64,000 bases of DNA from Arthrobacter sp. ES3-54 (GTDB lineage: Bacteria > Actinomycetota > Actinomycetes > Actinomycetales > Micrococcaceae): contig NZ_JAQFIF010000009.1 in NCBI RefSeq assembly GCF_029504395.1, forward strand, positions 62,001-126,000. Reading direction: 5' to 3'. Under the pieces are notes generated by a model. That model saw nothing but the letters and a program-made list of their open reading frames with translations, was not told the DNA's origin and made no database searches. Made by a program: the position numbers and the translations under genes. Positions 45,504 to 55,173 of the stretch are shown in pieces (position 1 is the stretch's first letter; every line of letters begins with the position of its first letter).

Positions 45504-47552
45504 ATGCCGACGAGCGTTATGCGCACCCGCGGCGCCCGAGTCACCGACCTGGCCAGGCTGGCCGTTGCCTGGGCTGCCTCGACGGTAGCCCTCATTATCA
45601 CCGGCGCGCTGCTGCCTGGCTTCTCGGCAACCAGCTGGTGGGCTTACGCCGCCGTGGCAGCGGTGGCCGGCATCGTCGGTCTGGTCCTCCGCCCCGCGCT
45701 GGTGGAGGTCTCCGCGAGGGTGGGCTGGCTGGCGGTGCTTCTTATTGCTTTCATCGGGCAGGCCCTGATCATGTACGTCGCCATCCGCCTGGTGCCGGGC
45801 ATCGAGTCGACGGCATGGACCGCACTTGCCGCAACCTGGGTCAGTGCCGTCGTGGGCACGCTGATCTCGTGGGCCACTACGGCCGGAACCGATGACGGAC
45901 TCATCACCTCACTGGCCGGAAGGGCACGCCGGCAGGAAACGGTGAGCGATCCAGAGATTGACGGCGTCCTGTTCGTGCAGCTCGACGGTGTTCCCTTCCC
46001 GGTATTGCAGTGGGCGGTTCAGTCCGGGGCAGTGCCCCATATCCGGCGCTGGCTGACGTCGGGGAATTACCAGTTCCGTGAATGGACTCCGCAGCTGCCA
46101 TGCACCACGCCGGCCAGCCAGCTGGGCATTCTGCACGGCACCGTAGACGGGATCCCCGCCTTCCGTTGGTATGACCGTGAGCTCAAACGGGTCCTGGTGG
46201 CCAACCGTCCGGCAGACGCCCGGGTGATCGAGGAAAGGCACAGCACCGGCCAAGGACTGCTCTGCGACGACGGCGTCTCTATTTCGAATTTGTTCACCGG
46301 CGACGCGCCCCGATCGCTCTTGACGATGAGCCGGGTGGAGGCCCGGCGCGGCTCCACCCAAACCCGTCGCGCGTTCGCCTGGTTTTTCGCTTCGCCGAAT
46401 GGGTTCATGCGCAGCTTCACGCGGACAGTGGGGGAGATCCTCAAGGAGCGTTGGCAAGCCCGGAGGCAGGTTAGACGGGATCTCAACCCGCGGGTGCATC
46501 GAGACTGGACCTTCGCCCTGCTGCGAGCAGTCACCAACGGCCTGCTGCGAGACCTGAACACGGCCTTGGTGGCGGAGGAACTGCGTCGCGGCACGAAGAG
46601 CATCTATGTCGACTACGTCGACTACGACGAGATCGCCCACCACGCCGGCATGTTCCGGCCCGAATCGCTCGCCGCTCTGGATGGCCTGGACCGCACGCTC
46701 GGATCCCTGGCCCAGCTCGCCGGGACAGCGCCCCGCCGCTATCGGCTGGTGGTGCTCTCGGACCACGGCCAATCCCAGGGCACCCCGTTCGCGGACCGGT
46801 ATGGGCAGGCGCTCGGCGAGCTGTGCGCGGAACTCATGAATGAACAGGTTCAGAACGTGGACGCGTCCGTCGAAGGGCTCGGCCGCGCGGACTCCATCGC
46901 CGGTGACATCGCGGCCGGCGGGATGACCGGGAAACTGGCCGGCCGTGCCGACGAGGTGCTGACCAAGGCACAAGAGACGGCGGCACCGCAGACTTCTGGC
47001 TCAGGCGGCGACGCCGAGGATCCGGTGGTCGTGTTGGGCTCCGGCAACCTGGGCCTGATCTACGTGCGGGGTGACCGGCGCCTGACTCTCCAAGCCCTCG
47101 AGAGTCAGTGGCCAGCCCTGATCCCCGGCCTGGCGGGCCACCCCGGCGTCGGGTTCGTCGCGGGAATCGATGAAGACGGCCGGGCGTGGGCGATCGGAAG
47201 CGGCGGGCGGCTCGACCTCGCCAGCGGCGCGGTCGAAGGCACGGATCCGTTGGCCGGCTTCGGGTCCCACGCGGCGCGGGTGCTCGCCCGTGCCCTGCTG
47301 CACCCCGAGGCGCCGGATCTGTACGTCAACAGCACGGTTGATCCCGTGACCGACGACGTCTCAGCGTTCGAAGGCCTCGTCGGATCCCACGGGGGCCTCG
47401 GCGGTTGGCAGGACCGCGCCGTGCTGATCGGCCCGACCGATCTCATGGTGGGGCTGCCCGACCGGATCGAAGGCGCCGGAGAGCTCCACCGGGTGCTGGT
47501 GACGATGCTCGAGTCCTGCGGCCAGCGCGCCACGACGACGTCCCGGGGTTGA
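45504..47552 (+). CDS. Phage_holin_4_2-type membrane domain fused to an alkaline phosphatase-superfamily phosphodiesterase
   Basis: 682 residues. Residues about 12-135 hold four helices of the Mycobacteriophage D29/Phage_holin_4_2 (YvlD-like) type ([36 protein letters not shown]). From about 150 onward the sequence is a type I phosphodiesterase/nucleotide pyrophosphatase fold: [13 protein letters not shown] (first metal Asp), [12 protein letters not shown] (nucleophile Thr region), [16 protein letters not shown] and [11 protein letters not shown] (metal Asp/His). The catalytic part should be cytoplasmic if the topology is even-helix. Substrate unknown. ATG 45504 with CATACT six bases upstream: leaderless. 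Ends in a 13-bp minisatellite. Confidence 0.85.
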   Translation: MPTSVMRTRGARVTDLARLAVAWAASTVALIITGALLPGFSATSWWAYAAVAAVAGIVGLVLRPALVEVSARVGWLAVLLIAFIGQALIMYVAIRLVPGIESTAWTALAATWVSAVVGTLISWATTAGTDDGLITSLAGRARRQETVSDPEIDGVLFVQLDGVPFPVLQWAVQSGAVPHIRRWLTSGNYQFREWTPQLPCTTPASQLGILHGTVDGIPAFRWYDRELKRVLVANRPADARVIEERHSTGQGLLCDDGVSISNLFTGDAPRSLLTMSRVEARRGSTQTRRAFAWFFASPNGFMRSFTRTVGEILKERWQARRQVRRDLNPRVHRDWTFALLRAVTNGLLRDLNTALVAEELRRGTKSIYVDYVDYDEIAHHAGMFRPESLAALDGLDRTLGSLAQLAGTAPRRYRLVVLSDHGQSQGTPFADRYGQALGELCAELMNEQVQNVDASVEGLGRADSIAGDIAAGGMTGKLAGRADEVLTKAQETAAPQTSGSGGDAEDPVVVLGSGNLGLIYVRGDRRLTLQALESQWPALIPGLAGHPGVGFVAGIDEDGRAWAIGSGGRLDLASGAVEGTDPLAGFGSHAARVLARALLHPEAPDLYVNSTVDPVTDDVSAFEGLVGSHGGLGGWQDRAVLIGPTDLMVGLPDRIEGAGELHRVLVTMLESCGQRATTTSRG

Positions 47553-47665
47553 GTGACTGGGTTGAATCAGCGAGGGTGAGTAAGCAGGGCTGAGTGAGCG
47601 GCGGTGAGTGACAGGGTTGAGTGACTGGGTTGAGTGCCTGGGCTGAATGTCTGGGCTGAGTGACT
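47546..47665. repeat. Minisatellite, nine copies of a 13-bp unit, between convergent genes
   Basis: Copies of GGGTTGAGTGACT start at 47546, 47559, 47572 (15 bases), 47587 (14 bases), 47601, 47614, 47627, 47640 and 47653. Copies 1 and 6 are identical and the others differ at 1-5 positions. The first contains the TGA stop of the plus-strand gene; the last abuts the stop of the minus-strand MBL gene. The array fills the whole intergenic space and no terminator hairpin is present. Confidence 0.9.
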
Positions 47666-48423
47666 CACGCGGGCGCCACCCAGGACTGGCCGGGTGCGAG
47701 GACCACTGCCGTGCAGCCAGGAGCCTGCTCCGCTATCGCGTCAGCAAACCGCTGCCCGGGCTGCTCGAACCAGCCCCGGGCAAAGTGTGCGAAGAACGGA
47801 GGGTGCAGCGTTCCCCAATGCACCGGGACGGCGAACCGCGCACCGCTCATCGCGACAGCCTGGGCGGCGCTCTCCGGAGACAGGTGCCCCGCCGAGAGCC
47901 GTGGTCCCCACCCCCAGACCGGTACCAGGGCTACATCGATAGGCCCTCCAGCCATGGCGGGAATCGCGGCCATCTCCGGATACAATCCCGTATCCCCGGC
48001 GATCCAGACGATGCCCGATGGGCCCCGAACGAGCTGGCCATTGGCGTCGTTGGGTCGGTGCGGCATGGGGCGGCTGCGATGCTCGGCCGGGACCTGGCGA
48101 ATCTGGACCCCGCTGCTTACCGGGGTCCAGTCGTCGCCCAGCGGAACTGTGTGCGGCAGCTTTCGGCGACGTAGCCAGGCAACGTTCGCCGGAGCGCTCA
48201 TCAGCGCTGCCCCGCGGAGCATGCGCAGGGAGCGCAACTCGGCGTGGTCGTGGTGCAGGTGGGAGAGGAGCACCACGTCCGGCCGGCTCCACGACGCCGG
48301 GTCCGGCCGCGGTGCCAAACGACGCAGCAGCCCGGCATGGGGACGAAGCAGCGGATCGGTCAGGACCCGAAGCCCGTCGAGATCCAGAACCACCGTGGAG
48401 TGACCAAGCCAGGTGATTCTCAT
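47665..48423 (-). CDS. MBL-fold metal-dependent hydrolase (UlaG/RomA-like)
   Basis: 252 residues. Begins MRITWLGHSTVVLDLDGLRV and has the zinc motif SHLHHDHAEL (HxHxDH), IAGDTGLYPEMAAI and a late VPVHWGTLHPPFF His. This is the layout of the beta-lactamase_2 (lipoprotein/NAPE-PLD-like and UlaG-like) group, which cleaves phosphodiesters or lactones. The substrate cannot be told. Normal length. Convergent with the phosphodiesterase gene across the 13-bp minisatellite. Confidence 0.85.
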   Translation of the reverse strand: MRITWLGHSTVVLDLDGLRVLTDPLLRPHAGLLRRLAPRPDPASWSRPDVVLLSHLHHDHAELRSLRMLRGAALMSAPANVAWLRRRKLPHTVPLGDDWTPVSSGVQIRQVPAEHRSRPMPHRPNDANGQLVRGPSGIVWIAGDTGLYPEMAAIPAMAGGPIDVALVPVWGWGPRLSAGHLSPESAAQAVAMSGARFAVPVHWGTLHPPFFAHFARGWFEQPGQRFADAIAEQAPGCTAVVLAPGQSWVAPA

Positions 48424-48468
48424 GCCGGGCGCCCCGCTGTTTAGGTCAGCTGTTGCGTCAAGCCAGCG

Positions 48469-48858
48469 TCAGGCCAGGGCCTTTGCCTTCAGGGAATCAA
48501 ACTCGGTCTGGTTGATGGCTCCGGAATCGAGCAGTGCCCTGGCATCGGCGATCTGGCCGGCGGGACTGGCCGTTGTGCCTGCGGCCTGCTTGATGTACTC
48601 CTGCTGGGCGGCCTGCTGCTGGGCCAGTGCCTTCATCTGCCGTTCGGCCATGCTCCGCCCCCGGGCGATCAGGTAGATCAGGGCGCCGAGCCAAGGCACG
48701 AAGATCAGCAATATCACCCAGCCGGCCTTGGCCCAGCCGCTGAGTTCATGGTCGCCGAACAAGTCCATCAGGCAGCGGAACCACACCATCAGTGCGGCGA
48801 TCCAGATAAAGAACCAGAAACTCCATAGCAGGACGTCCCAGAAGCTATTCGTGTCCAT
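48469..48858 (-). CDS. SHOCT-domain membrane protein
   Basis: 129 residues from ATG 48858, with GGAGGAG about 6 bases upstream (the frame is open 17 codons further). Two membrane helices (about 8-28, VLLWSFWFFIWIAALMVWF, and 40-62) of the PLDc_N/cardiolipin-synthase N-terminal type, a Gln/Ala-rich linker, and a C-terminal SHOCT motif (QIADARALLDSGAINQTEFDSLKAKAL). SHOCT modules often mediate oligomerisation. Function unknown. Confidence 0.85.
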   Translation of the reverse strand: MDTNSFWDVLLWSFWFFIWIAALMVWFRCLMDLFGDHELSGWAKAGWVILLIFVPWLGALIYLIARGRSMAERQMKALAQQQAAQQEYIKQAAGTTASPAGQIADARALLDSGAINQTEFDSLKAKALA

Positions 48859-49073
48859 CGCTACTCCTCCAATCGTGTCCGCCGGAGCCGGACCCAGCGC
48901 TTCGCGCATGAAACCGTCCGGGCTGGCGGAGCATCTGCTGAGGCCTTGATGCAGACCTTAATGGTCAGCCTGACCTCAGCGGAGGCGCAACGCATCGTCC
49001 GTGAAGGATGAGGTGTGGGCCCCGGCGCCGGGCTGCTGACCGGATCCGGAGGGACCGAGGCCCGCAGGCGCCG

Positions 49074-50012
49074 CTAGAAGGAGTGCTCCGGGCCGGGGAA
49101 CTGGCCGGAACGCACGTCCTCGCCGTAAGCCTTCGCCGCGTCGCTGAGCGAGGTCCGCAGGTCCGCGTACTGCTTGACGAATTTCGCCATTTTTCCGCCG
49201 CGCAGGCCCGCCATGTCCTGCCACACCAGGACCTGTCCGGTGGTAGCGCTGCCAGCGCCGATGCCGACGGTAGGCACCTCGACGGCGGCATCCACGGCGG
49301 CCGCCGTGGCGGCCGGCACCATTTCCATCAACACGCAGAACGCGCCGGCGTCGGCCAGCGCGACGGCGTCGTCGATCAACCGCTGGGCGTCATCGCCGCG
49401 GCCCTGGACGCGGTAGCCGCCGAGGGCGTGCTCGCTCTGCGGGGTGAAGCCGATGTGCGCCATGACCGGGATGCCGGCCTGGACCATGGCGCGGACAGTC
49501 TCGGCGTAGAACTTACCGCCTTCGATCTTGACCGCGTGGGCCAGCCCCTCCTTGAGGAACCGCACGCCGGTGGCCACCGCCTGCTGGGCGGAGACCTCGT
49601 AGCTGCCGAACGGCAGGTCGGCGACCACCAGGGCCCGCCGCGCGGAGCGGGCGACGGCCCGGCACAGCGGTAGGAGCTCGTCCACCGTCACGGGAAGGCT
49701 GGTCTCGTTGCCGAAGACGTTATTGGAGGCCGAATCGCCCACCAGCAGCACCTCGATGCCGGCCTGGTCAAAAATCTCGGCTGTGTACTGGTCATAGGCG
49801 GTGAGCATCGCGAAGCGCTCACCGCTGACCTTGGCCTGGTGGAGGTGATGCGTGCGGATCCTGGCCACCGGTTTCCGGGACGCGTCCGCCGATCCCGCAC
49901 TGGTGCCCGTGGTTCCGGAGGGGACGGCGGCGGAAGCCGCTGCCGGGCCGTTGCCGTAGGGGGCCGCAAGTTCTGCGGGCGTGCTGGAATCAGAGCTGTT
50001 GCTGGTGGCCAT
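49074..50012 (-). CDS. panB: 3-methyl-2-oxobutanoate hydroxymethyltransferase
   Basis: 312 residues. Transfers a hydroxymethyl group from methylene-tetrahydrofolate to ketoisovalerate, giving ketopantoate for coenzyme A. The barrel begins at [29 protein letters not shown] (about 50-78), with [38 protein letters not shown] and [18 protein letters not shown]. The first 50 residues (Ser/Ala/Pro-rich) are extra to the family. ATG 50012 has TACGCT (50019-50024) six bases upstream: leaderless, which also supports the long start. Confidence 0.94.
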   Translation of the reverse strand: MATSNSSDSSTPAELAAPYGNGPAAASAAVPSGTTGTSAGSADASRKPVARIRTHHLHQAKVSGERFAMLTAYDQYTAEIFDQAGIEVLLVGDSASNNVFGNETSLPVTVDELLPLCRAVARSARRALVVADLPFGSYEVSAQQAVATGVRFLKEGLAHAVKIEGGKFYAETVRAMVQAGIPVMAHIGFTPQSEHALGGYRVQGRGDDAQRLIDDAVALADAGAFCVLMEMVPAATAAAVDAAVEVPTVGIGAGSATTGQVLVWQDMAGLRGGKMAKFVKQYADLRTSLSDAAKAYGEDVRSGQFPGPEHSF

Positions 50013-50143
50013 GCCACGAGCGTAGTGCGATACGGGTCGACACAGCTACCGGGGAACATCCCGGTTGCCAGTGAATCACGTCACAGGCATGGTCCAGGGG
50101 GCGGCGCAGCGCCGCCGCACGCAGCGAAATCGTCGGCCGTTGT

Positions 50144-50203
50144 GTTAACGGTGTGTTACGCGGGGGCCCGGCTTCAGCAATCGGCGGCAATGCTTAGTAA
50201 AGT
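50144..50203 (+). promoter_or_regulatory. glnA2 upstream region with a single GlnR-like box and -10
   Basis: Minus-strand GTAAC-n6-TTAAC (50159 down to 50144) matches one gTnAc-n6-GaAAc GlnR unit at 8 of 10 positions. TAAAGT (50198-50203) is the best -10, putting transcription near 50209. The glnA2 start with its own ribosome site follows at 50275. Confidence 0.4.
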
Positions 50204-50274
50204 GAACGGTGAGCAGCCGCGGGGCCCATGAATGGCGGGCCTGGGGCGGATGGAAGAACCGGAAAGAGGCCAGT

Positions 50275-51615
50275 ATGGACCGCCAGCAAGAGTTTGTCCT
50301 GCGGACGATCGAAGAGCGCGATGTGCGGTTTGTGCGCCTTTGGTTCACCGACGTCGTGGGATCGCTCAAGTCCGTGGCCCTGGCCCCGGCCGAGGTGGAA
50401 GGCGCCTTTGAGGAAGGACTCGGATTCGACGGGTCATCGATTGAGGGCCTGGCCCGCGTCTTTGAATCCGACATGCTCGCCCAGCCGGATCCGGCCACGT
50501 TCCAGATCCTGCCGTGGCGCGGCGAGACCGAGGCCACCTCGCGGATGTTCTGCGACATCCTGACGCCCGACGGCGAACCTTCTGCAGCGGACCCGCGCAA
50601 CGTCCTCAAGCGCACGCTGGCCAAGGCCGCGGACATGGGCTTCACCTGCTACACCCACCCCGAGATCGAGTTCTACCTGCTCAAGTCCCAGCAGCCGGGC
50701 CCCGACGGATCGCCCATCCCTGTGGACGAGGGCGGCTACTTTGACCACGTCCCGGGCGGTGTGGCCCAGGACTTCCGCCGGACCGCCGTGACCATGCTCG
50801 AATCTGTCGGCATCTCCGTGGAATTCAGCCACCACGAGGCCGGGCCGGGCCAGAACGAGATCGACCTGCGCTACGCGGACGCCCTGCAGACCGCGGACAA
50901 CATCATGACGTTCCGGACGGTCATCAAGGAAGTCGCGCTGCAGCAGGGCACGTATGCCACCTTCATGCCCAAGCCCTTCACCGCCCACCCGGGCTCCGGC
51001 ATGCACACGCACTTCTCACTCTTTGAAGGAGACACCAACGCCTTCTACGAGGCCGGCGCAGAGTTCCAGCTTTCCGAGACGGCGCGGCAGTTTATTGCCG
51101 GCATCCTCAAGCACGCACCCGAATTCACGGCGGTGACCAACCAGTTCGTGAACTCCTACAAGCGGCTCTGGGGCGGGGGAGAGGCGCCGAGCTACCTGAG
51201 CTGGGGGCACAACAACCGCTCCGCGCTGGTCCGCGTCCCGCTGTACAAGCCCGGCAAGGGCCAGTCAGCGCGGATCGAATACCGCGGCATCGACTCCGCT
51301 GCCAACCCCTACCTGGCCTACGCCGTGCTCCTTGGCGCCGGCCTTAAGGGCATCGAGGAGGGCTACCAGCTCCCCGCAGCGGCAGAGGACGACATCTGGT
51401 CGCTGAGCTCGGCGGAACGCCGCGCCATGGGCCACGACCCGCTGCCGGCGAGCCTGCACGACGCCATCCGGACCATGGAGGATTCCGAGCTCATGCCGCA
51501 GATCCTCGGCGAGCAGGTGTTCGAGCACTTCCTGCGCAACAAGCGTGCAGAATGGCAGGACTACCGCCTCCAGGTGACGCCCTACGAGCTGCAACGCAAC
51601 CTCGGCATTCTGTAG
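50275..51615 (+). CDS. glnA2: Glutamine synthetase-like protein GlnA2
   Basis: 446 residues from ATG 50275, with AAAGAGG five bases upstream; a GTG at 50209 near the transcription start would add 22 residues. Type I glutamine synthetase fold: GFDGSSIEGLARVFESDM, EIEFYLL, HHEAGPGQNEIDLRY, HPGSGMHTHFSL, NNRSALVRVP, RIEYRGIDSAANPYLAYA. In place of the adenylylation Tyr found in GlnA1 it has DDIWSLSSAE, so GlnE should not modify it. Synteny with M. tuberculosis glnA2-glnE supports the name. It may ligate glutamate to amines other than ammonia, as some GlnA-like proteins do (inference). Confidence 0.9.
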   Translation: MDRQQEFVLRTIEERDVRFVRLWFTDVVGSLKSVALAPAEVEGAFEEGLGFDGSSIEGLARVFESDMLAQPDPATFQILPWRGETEATSRMFCDILTPDGEPSAADPRNVLKRTLAKAADMGFTCYTHPEIEFYLLKSQQPGPDGSPIPVDEGGYFDHVPGGVAQDFRRTAVTMLESVGISVEFSHHEAGPGQNEIDLRYADALQTADNIMTFRTVIKEVALQQGTYATFMPKPFTAHPGSGMHTHFSLFEGDTNAFYEAGAEFQLSETARQFIAGILKHAPEFTAVTNQFVNSYKRLWGGGEAPSYLSWGHNNRSALVRVPLYKPGKGQSARIEYRGIDSAANPYLAYAVLLGAGLKGIEEGYQLPAAAEDDIWSLSSAERRAMGHDPLPASLHDAIRTMEDSELMPQILGEQVFEHFLRNKRAEWQDYRLQVTPYELQRNLGIL

Positions 51616-51624
51616 GCTGCCCCA

Positions 51625-54600
51625 ATGAGCCTGGCACGACGCCTCATTGCCGCCGGCTTCAGCGACCTCGACAAGGGCGAGCGGTTTCTGGCGGCCCGGG
51701 AACTGGAGGGGCTCGACCAGGATGCCCTGTTCGCGGGGCTGCAGCTGGCGGCGAACCCGGACACGGCCCTGCAGTCCCTGGTCCGGCTGATCGAGAAACA
51801 CCCGGAGCTGCGCAAGCTTGCCGTCGCGGACCCGGAAAGCAGCGAACCCCTGTACCGGGTCCTTGGGGCCTCCGAGGCGCTCGGTGAGTTCCTCATCCGC
51901 CACCCCGAGCACCTCGACGCCTTCGAGGTGCGGATCAGCCCCGAACCGCTGGCCGCGGACGCCGTGACCCTGCGGGCCCGGTTACTGCAGTCGGTGCGGG
52001 CCGACCCCAAGTCTGCCCGGCCGGTGGCGGCCCTTAGTGGTCAGGAAGCCTACGCCGCCCTGCGGACCGCCTACCGGCGCGGGCTCGTGGAACTCGCCAT
52101 CAAGGACCTGTGCGCAGCCGATCCGCTGGACTTCATGCCGGCTGCAGGTGCGGAACTGGCCGATCTCGCCGGCGCCGCCCTCGAGGCGGCCCTCGCCGTG
52201 TCCCGGGCCGAGGCGGCGGAGAAGTTCGACGCCGCGGAGGTGGCCGACGTCGGCCTCGCCGTGATCGGCATGGGCAAGTGCGGTGCCCGCGAACTTAACT
52301 ACATCTCCGACGTCGACGTCATCTACGTGATCGATTCCGGTGCGCTGGAGGACACCCTCGCCACCACCATCGGCACGGTCCTGGCTTCCGGAATCTCGCG
52401 GGCGATCATGTCCACTAGCCGCGAACCCGGGCTGTGGGAAGTGGATGCGAACCTCCGGCCCGAGGGAAAGTCCGGGCCGCTGGTCCGGACCCTCGCCTCG
52501 CACGAAAGCTATTACGCGCGCTGGGCCGAGAGCTGGGAATTCCAGGCCCTCCTGAAGGCCCGGACCATTGCTGGCGACCCCGAGCTGGGCGCCCGTTACG
52601 AAGCGGCCGTGACGCCCTTGATCTGGTCCTCGGCCGGCCGGGAAGGCTTCGTCGAATCCGTCCGCGCCATGCGCCGCCGCGTCACTGAGCACATTCCAGC
52701 CGAGGAGGAACAGCGGCAGATCAAGCTGGGCCGCGGAGGACTGCGCGACGTCGAATTCACCGTCCAGCTGCTCCAACTCGTGCACGGCAAGTCCGATGAA
52801 TCGCTGCGCTGCCGGGACACCACCTCGGCCATCGCCGCGCTCTCCGCCGGCGGGTACATCGGCCGCTCAGACGCCGCGGAGTTCGACCGCGACTACCGCT
52901 ACCTGCGCCTGCTCGAACACCGGATCCAGCTGTTCCAGCTGCGCCGGACCCACCTCATGCCCGCCAACGAAGCGTCGTTGCGCTCCCTCGCCAAGGCCGT
53001 CCTGGGGCCGTTCTCGGCCGAGCGGCCCAAGCCTGACGCCCTGGTGGCCGCCTGGCGACAGACCAAGCGCTCCGTGCGGGAACTCCACGAACGCATTTTC
53101 TACCGCCCGCTGCTCAATAGCGTCGCCACCCTCAGCAGCGAAGAGGCGCGCCTGACCCCGGAAGCCGCCCAAGGCCGCCTCGCGGCCCTCGGCTACCTCG
53201 ATCCCCGCGGCGCCATGCGGCACATCGAGGCCCTCACCGCCGGCGTGAGCCGGCGCGCCGCGCTCCAGCGCCAGCTCCTGCCCATCCTGCTGGACTGGCT
53301 CGCGGACGGCGTGGACCCCGACGCCGGGCTGCTCGCCTTCCGGCGCGTCAGCGAGGCGCTTGGCACGACGCACTGGTACCTGGGCATGCTCCGGGATTCG
53401 ACGGCCGCGGCCGAGCGGCTCTGCCACGTGCTCGCCAACTCCCGGCTGATCGCGGACCTGCTGGAGGTTTCGCCCGAGTCCGTGGCCTGGCTGGGCACGG
53501 ACAAGGAACTGGTGCCGCTCAGCTTCAAGTCCCAATGGCTTGAGATCACCTCGAAGATGTCCCGGCACGCGGATCCGGAGAGCGCCATGCGGCTGATCCG
53601 GCTGATCCGGCGCAGGGAAATCCTGCGGGTGGCCATTGCGGACAGTGAGGGGCTGCTGGACCAGGACCAGGTGGGGGCAGCCCTCGCCGATACGGACCGC
53701 GCGGCCGTCCTGGGGGCGCTGCGCGTGGCGGAGACGATCGTCACCGCCGAGGAGCCGCTGAAGACGCACGTGCTGGTGGTCGCGATGGGCCGCCAGGGCG
53801 GCCGGGAGATCGGCTACGGCTCGGACGCCGACGTCATGTACGTCCACCGCGGACTCCCCGGCGTGCCGGAAGAGGAGGCGCAGGCGCAGGCGCTGCAGAT
53901 TGTAGGCAAGCTCTCCAGCTTGCTGACCCAGCCGCTCAAGCCGGCGATCCTCGCCGAACGGGTGCTGGCGGTGGACGCGGACCTGCGCCCCGAGGGCAAG
54001 AGCGGGCCCATGGTGCGGACCCTGGAGTCCTATGCCGAGTACTACCGCCGGTGGTCTCTCGTCTGGGAGGCCCAGGCGCTGCTGCGGGCGCGCCCGATGG
54101 CCGGCGACGATGACCTGGCAGAGGATTTTGTGGCGCTGATCGATACCGTCCGATACCCGGAGTCGCTGTCTGACCAGGACGTGCGGGAAGTCCGGCGGGT
54201 CAAGGCCAGGGTCGAGGCGGAGCGCCTGCCGCGCGGGGCCGATCCCGCCCGGCACCTGAAGCTTGGCCGGGGCGGGCTGAGCGACGTCGAATGGCTGGCC
54301 CAGCTGCTCCAGCTTCAGCACGCCGGCACGCACCCGGAGCTGCGGACCACGTCCACCGTGGAGGCCCTCGAGGCGGCCGCTGCTCTGGACCTCATAGACG
54401 CGGCGGACACCGTGGTCCTCCTTCGGGCCTGGCGGCTGGCGAGCCGGATCCGGTCGGCCAACGTCATCTGGACCGGCCGGTCCTCGGATCTGCTGCCCTC
54501 CTCCCGCCGCGACCTTGAGGCGGTGGCCCGCTGGTGCGGGTACGGGCAGGGCAACGCCGCGGCGCTGGAAGAAGACTACCTCCGGCTGAGCCGGCGGGCC

Positions 54601-54636
54601 CGGGCAGTTTTCGAGCGGGTCTTCTACGGCCAGTAA
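51625..54636 (+). CDS. glnE: Bifunctional glutamine synthetase adenylyltransferase/deadenylase
   Basis: 1003 residues, ten bases after glnA2. Two nucleotidyltransferase domains in tandem: the N-terminal deadenylase with GMGKCGARELNYISDVDVIYV and the C-terminal adenylylase with AMGRQGGREIGYGSDADVMYV, each with its GxxD-type metal Asp pair and a following RPEGKSGP segment and KLGRGGLRDVE/KLGRGGLSDVE helix. It AMPylates GlnA1 (Tyr402 at 57976-59400) and reverses this. Full length, no defect. No glnD or glnB is nearby to relay the signal. Confidence 0.96.
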   Translation: MSLARRLIAAGFSDLDKGERFLAARELEGLDQDALFAGLQLAANPDTALQSLVRLIEKHPELRKLAVADPESSEPLYRVLGASEALGEFLIRHPEHLDAFEVRISPEPLAADAVTLRARLLQSVRADPKSARPVAALSGQEAYAALRTAYRRGLVELAIKDLCAADPLDFMPAAGAELADLAGAALEAALAVSRAEAAEKFDAAEVADVGLAVIGMGKCGARELNYISDVDVIYVIDSGALEDTLATTIGTVLASGISRAIMSTSREPGLWEVDANLRPEGKSGPLVRTLASHESYYARWAESWEFQALLKARTIAGDPELGARYEAAVTPLIWSSAGREGFVESVRAMRRRVTEHIPAEEEQRQIKLGRGGLRDVEFTVQLLQLVHGKSDESLRCRDTTSAIAALSAGGYIGRSDAAEFDRDYRYLRLLEHRIQLFQLRRTHLMPANEASLRSLAKAVLGPFSAERPKPDALVAAWRQTKRSVRELHERIFYRPLLNSVATLSSEEARLTPEAAQGRLAALGYLDPRGAMRHIEALTAGVSRRAALQRQLLPILLDWLADGVDPDAGLLAFRRVSEALGTTHWYLGMLRDSTAAAERLCHVLANSRLIADLLEVSPESVAWLGTDKELVPLSFKSQWLEITSKMSRHADPESAMRLIRLIRRREILRVAIADSEGLLDQDQVGAALADTDRAAVLGALRVAETIVTAEEPLKTHVLVVAMGRQGGREIGYGSDADVMYVHRGLPGVPEEEAQAQALQIVGKLSSLLTQPLKPAILAERVLAVDADLRPEGKSGPMVRTLESYAEYYRRWSLVWEAQALLRARPMAGDDDLAEDFVALIDTVRYPESLSDQDVREVRRVKARVEAERLPRGADPARHLKLGRGGLSDVEWLAQLLQLQHAGTHPELRTTSTVEALEAAAALDLIDAADTVVLLRAWRLASRIRSANVIWTGRSSDLLPSSRRDLEAVARWCGYGQGNAAALEEDYLRLSRRARAVFERVFYGQ

Positions 54637-54673
54637 TGCCTGCCGGCTGGCACGCGGCTGCTGAAAAGCCCTA

Positions 54674-54702
54674 CTGACACCATTGCCGCGCGGTGCTACC
54701 TT
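54674..54702 (+). promoter_or_regulatory. Promoter of the VOC protein gene
   Basis: CTGACA (54674-54679), 17-base spacer, TACCTT (54697-54702), then six bases to ATG 54709. This is the clearest full promoter among the leaderless genes in the window. Confidence 0.65.
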
Positions 54703-54708
54703 GGGCGG

Positions 54709-55125
54709 ATGGCCAGGCAACTGTTTGTGAACCTTCCCGTCCGGAATCTCGATAAGACCGTTGAGTTCTTCACGGCGCTGGGATTCTCCTTCAACCCCGA
54801 CTTCACCGACGAGAACGCCACCTGCATGATCGTCAATGACGGCGCGTATGTGATGCTGCTCGTCGAGTCCTACTTCAAGACCTTCACCTCCAAGTCGATC
54901 GCCGCGACGGCGGACAGCGCCGAGGCCATCATGTCCTTCTCGCTGGAGAGCCGCGACGCTGTGGACGAGGTCATCCGCACCGCCCTGACCTCCGGGGGCA
55001 CTGCATCGGAAGAGGCCCAGGACTACGGCTTCATGTACACGCACAGCTTCCAGGACCCGGACGGCCACCTCTGGGAAGTTTTCTGGATGGATCCGGCCGG
55101 TCCGCCCAAGGACGCTGCCCTGTAG
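54709..55125 (+). CDS. VOC family protein (glyoxalase/bleomycin resistance fold)
   Basis: 138 residues. Two beta-alpha-beta-beta-beta modules: NLPVRNLDKTVEFFTALGFSFN and, in the second half, YGFMYTHSFQDPDGHLWEVFWMD. The close resemblance of the C-terminal motif to YycE/PhnB-like lactoylglutathione lyase relatives gives the fold but not the substrate. Leaderless ATG with -35 and -10 as described separately. It lies between glnE and a GNAT gene, interrupting the glnE-glnA1 neighbourhood of mycobacteria. Confidence 0.85.
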   Translation: MARQLFVNLPVRNLDKTVEFFTALGFSFNPDFTDENATCMIVNDGAYVMLLVESYFKTFTSKSIAATADSAEAIMSFSLESRDAVDEVIRTALTSGGTASEEAQDYGFMYTHSFQDPDGHLWEVFWMDPAGPPKDAAL

Positions 55126-55173
55126 CTGCTTCACCCTCGGCGGCCTGCGCCGCGGCGCAGGTACGCTGGCTAC

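Noticed and set aside
45068..45601. N-terminal extension of map to 45601
   Set aside because: TATGAT six bases before ATG 45067 sets the start, and the extension lies over the SPOR-like gene and another promoter.
45504..47552. Prophage remnant, because of the holin-like domain
   Set aside because: The domain is a common bacterial membrane family, fused here to an enzyme, and no other phage gene is present.
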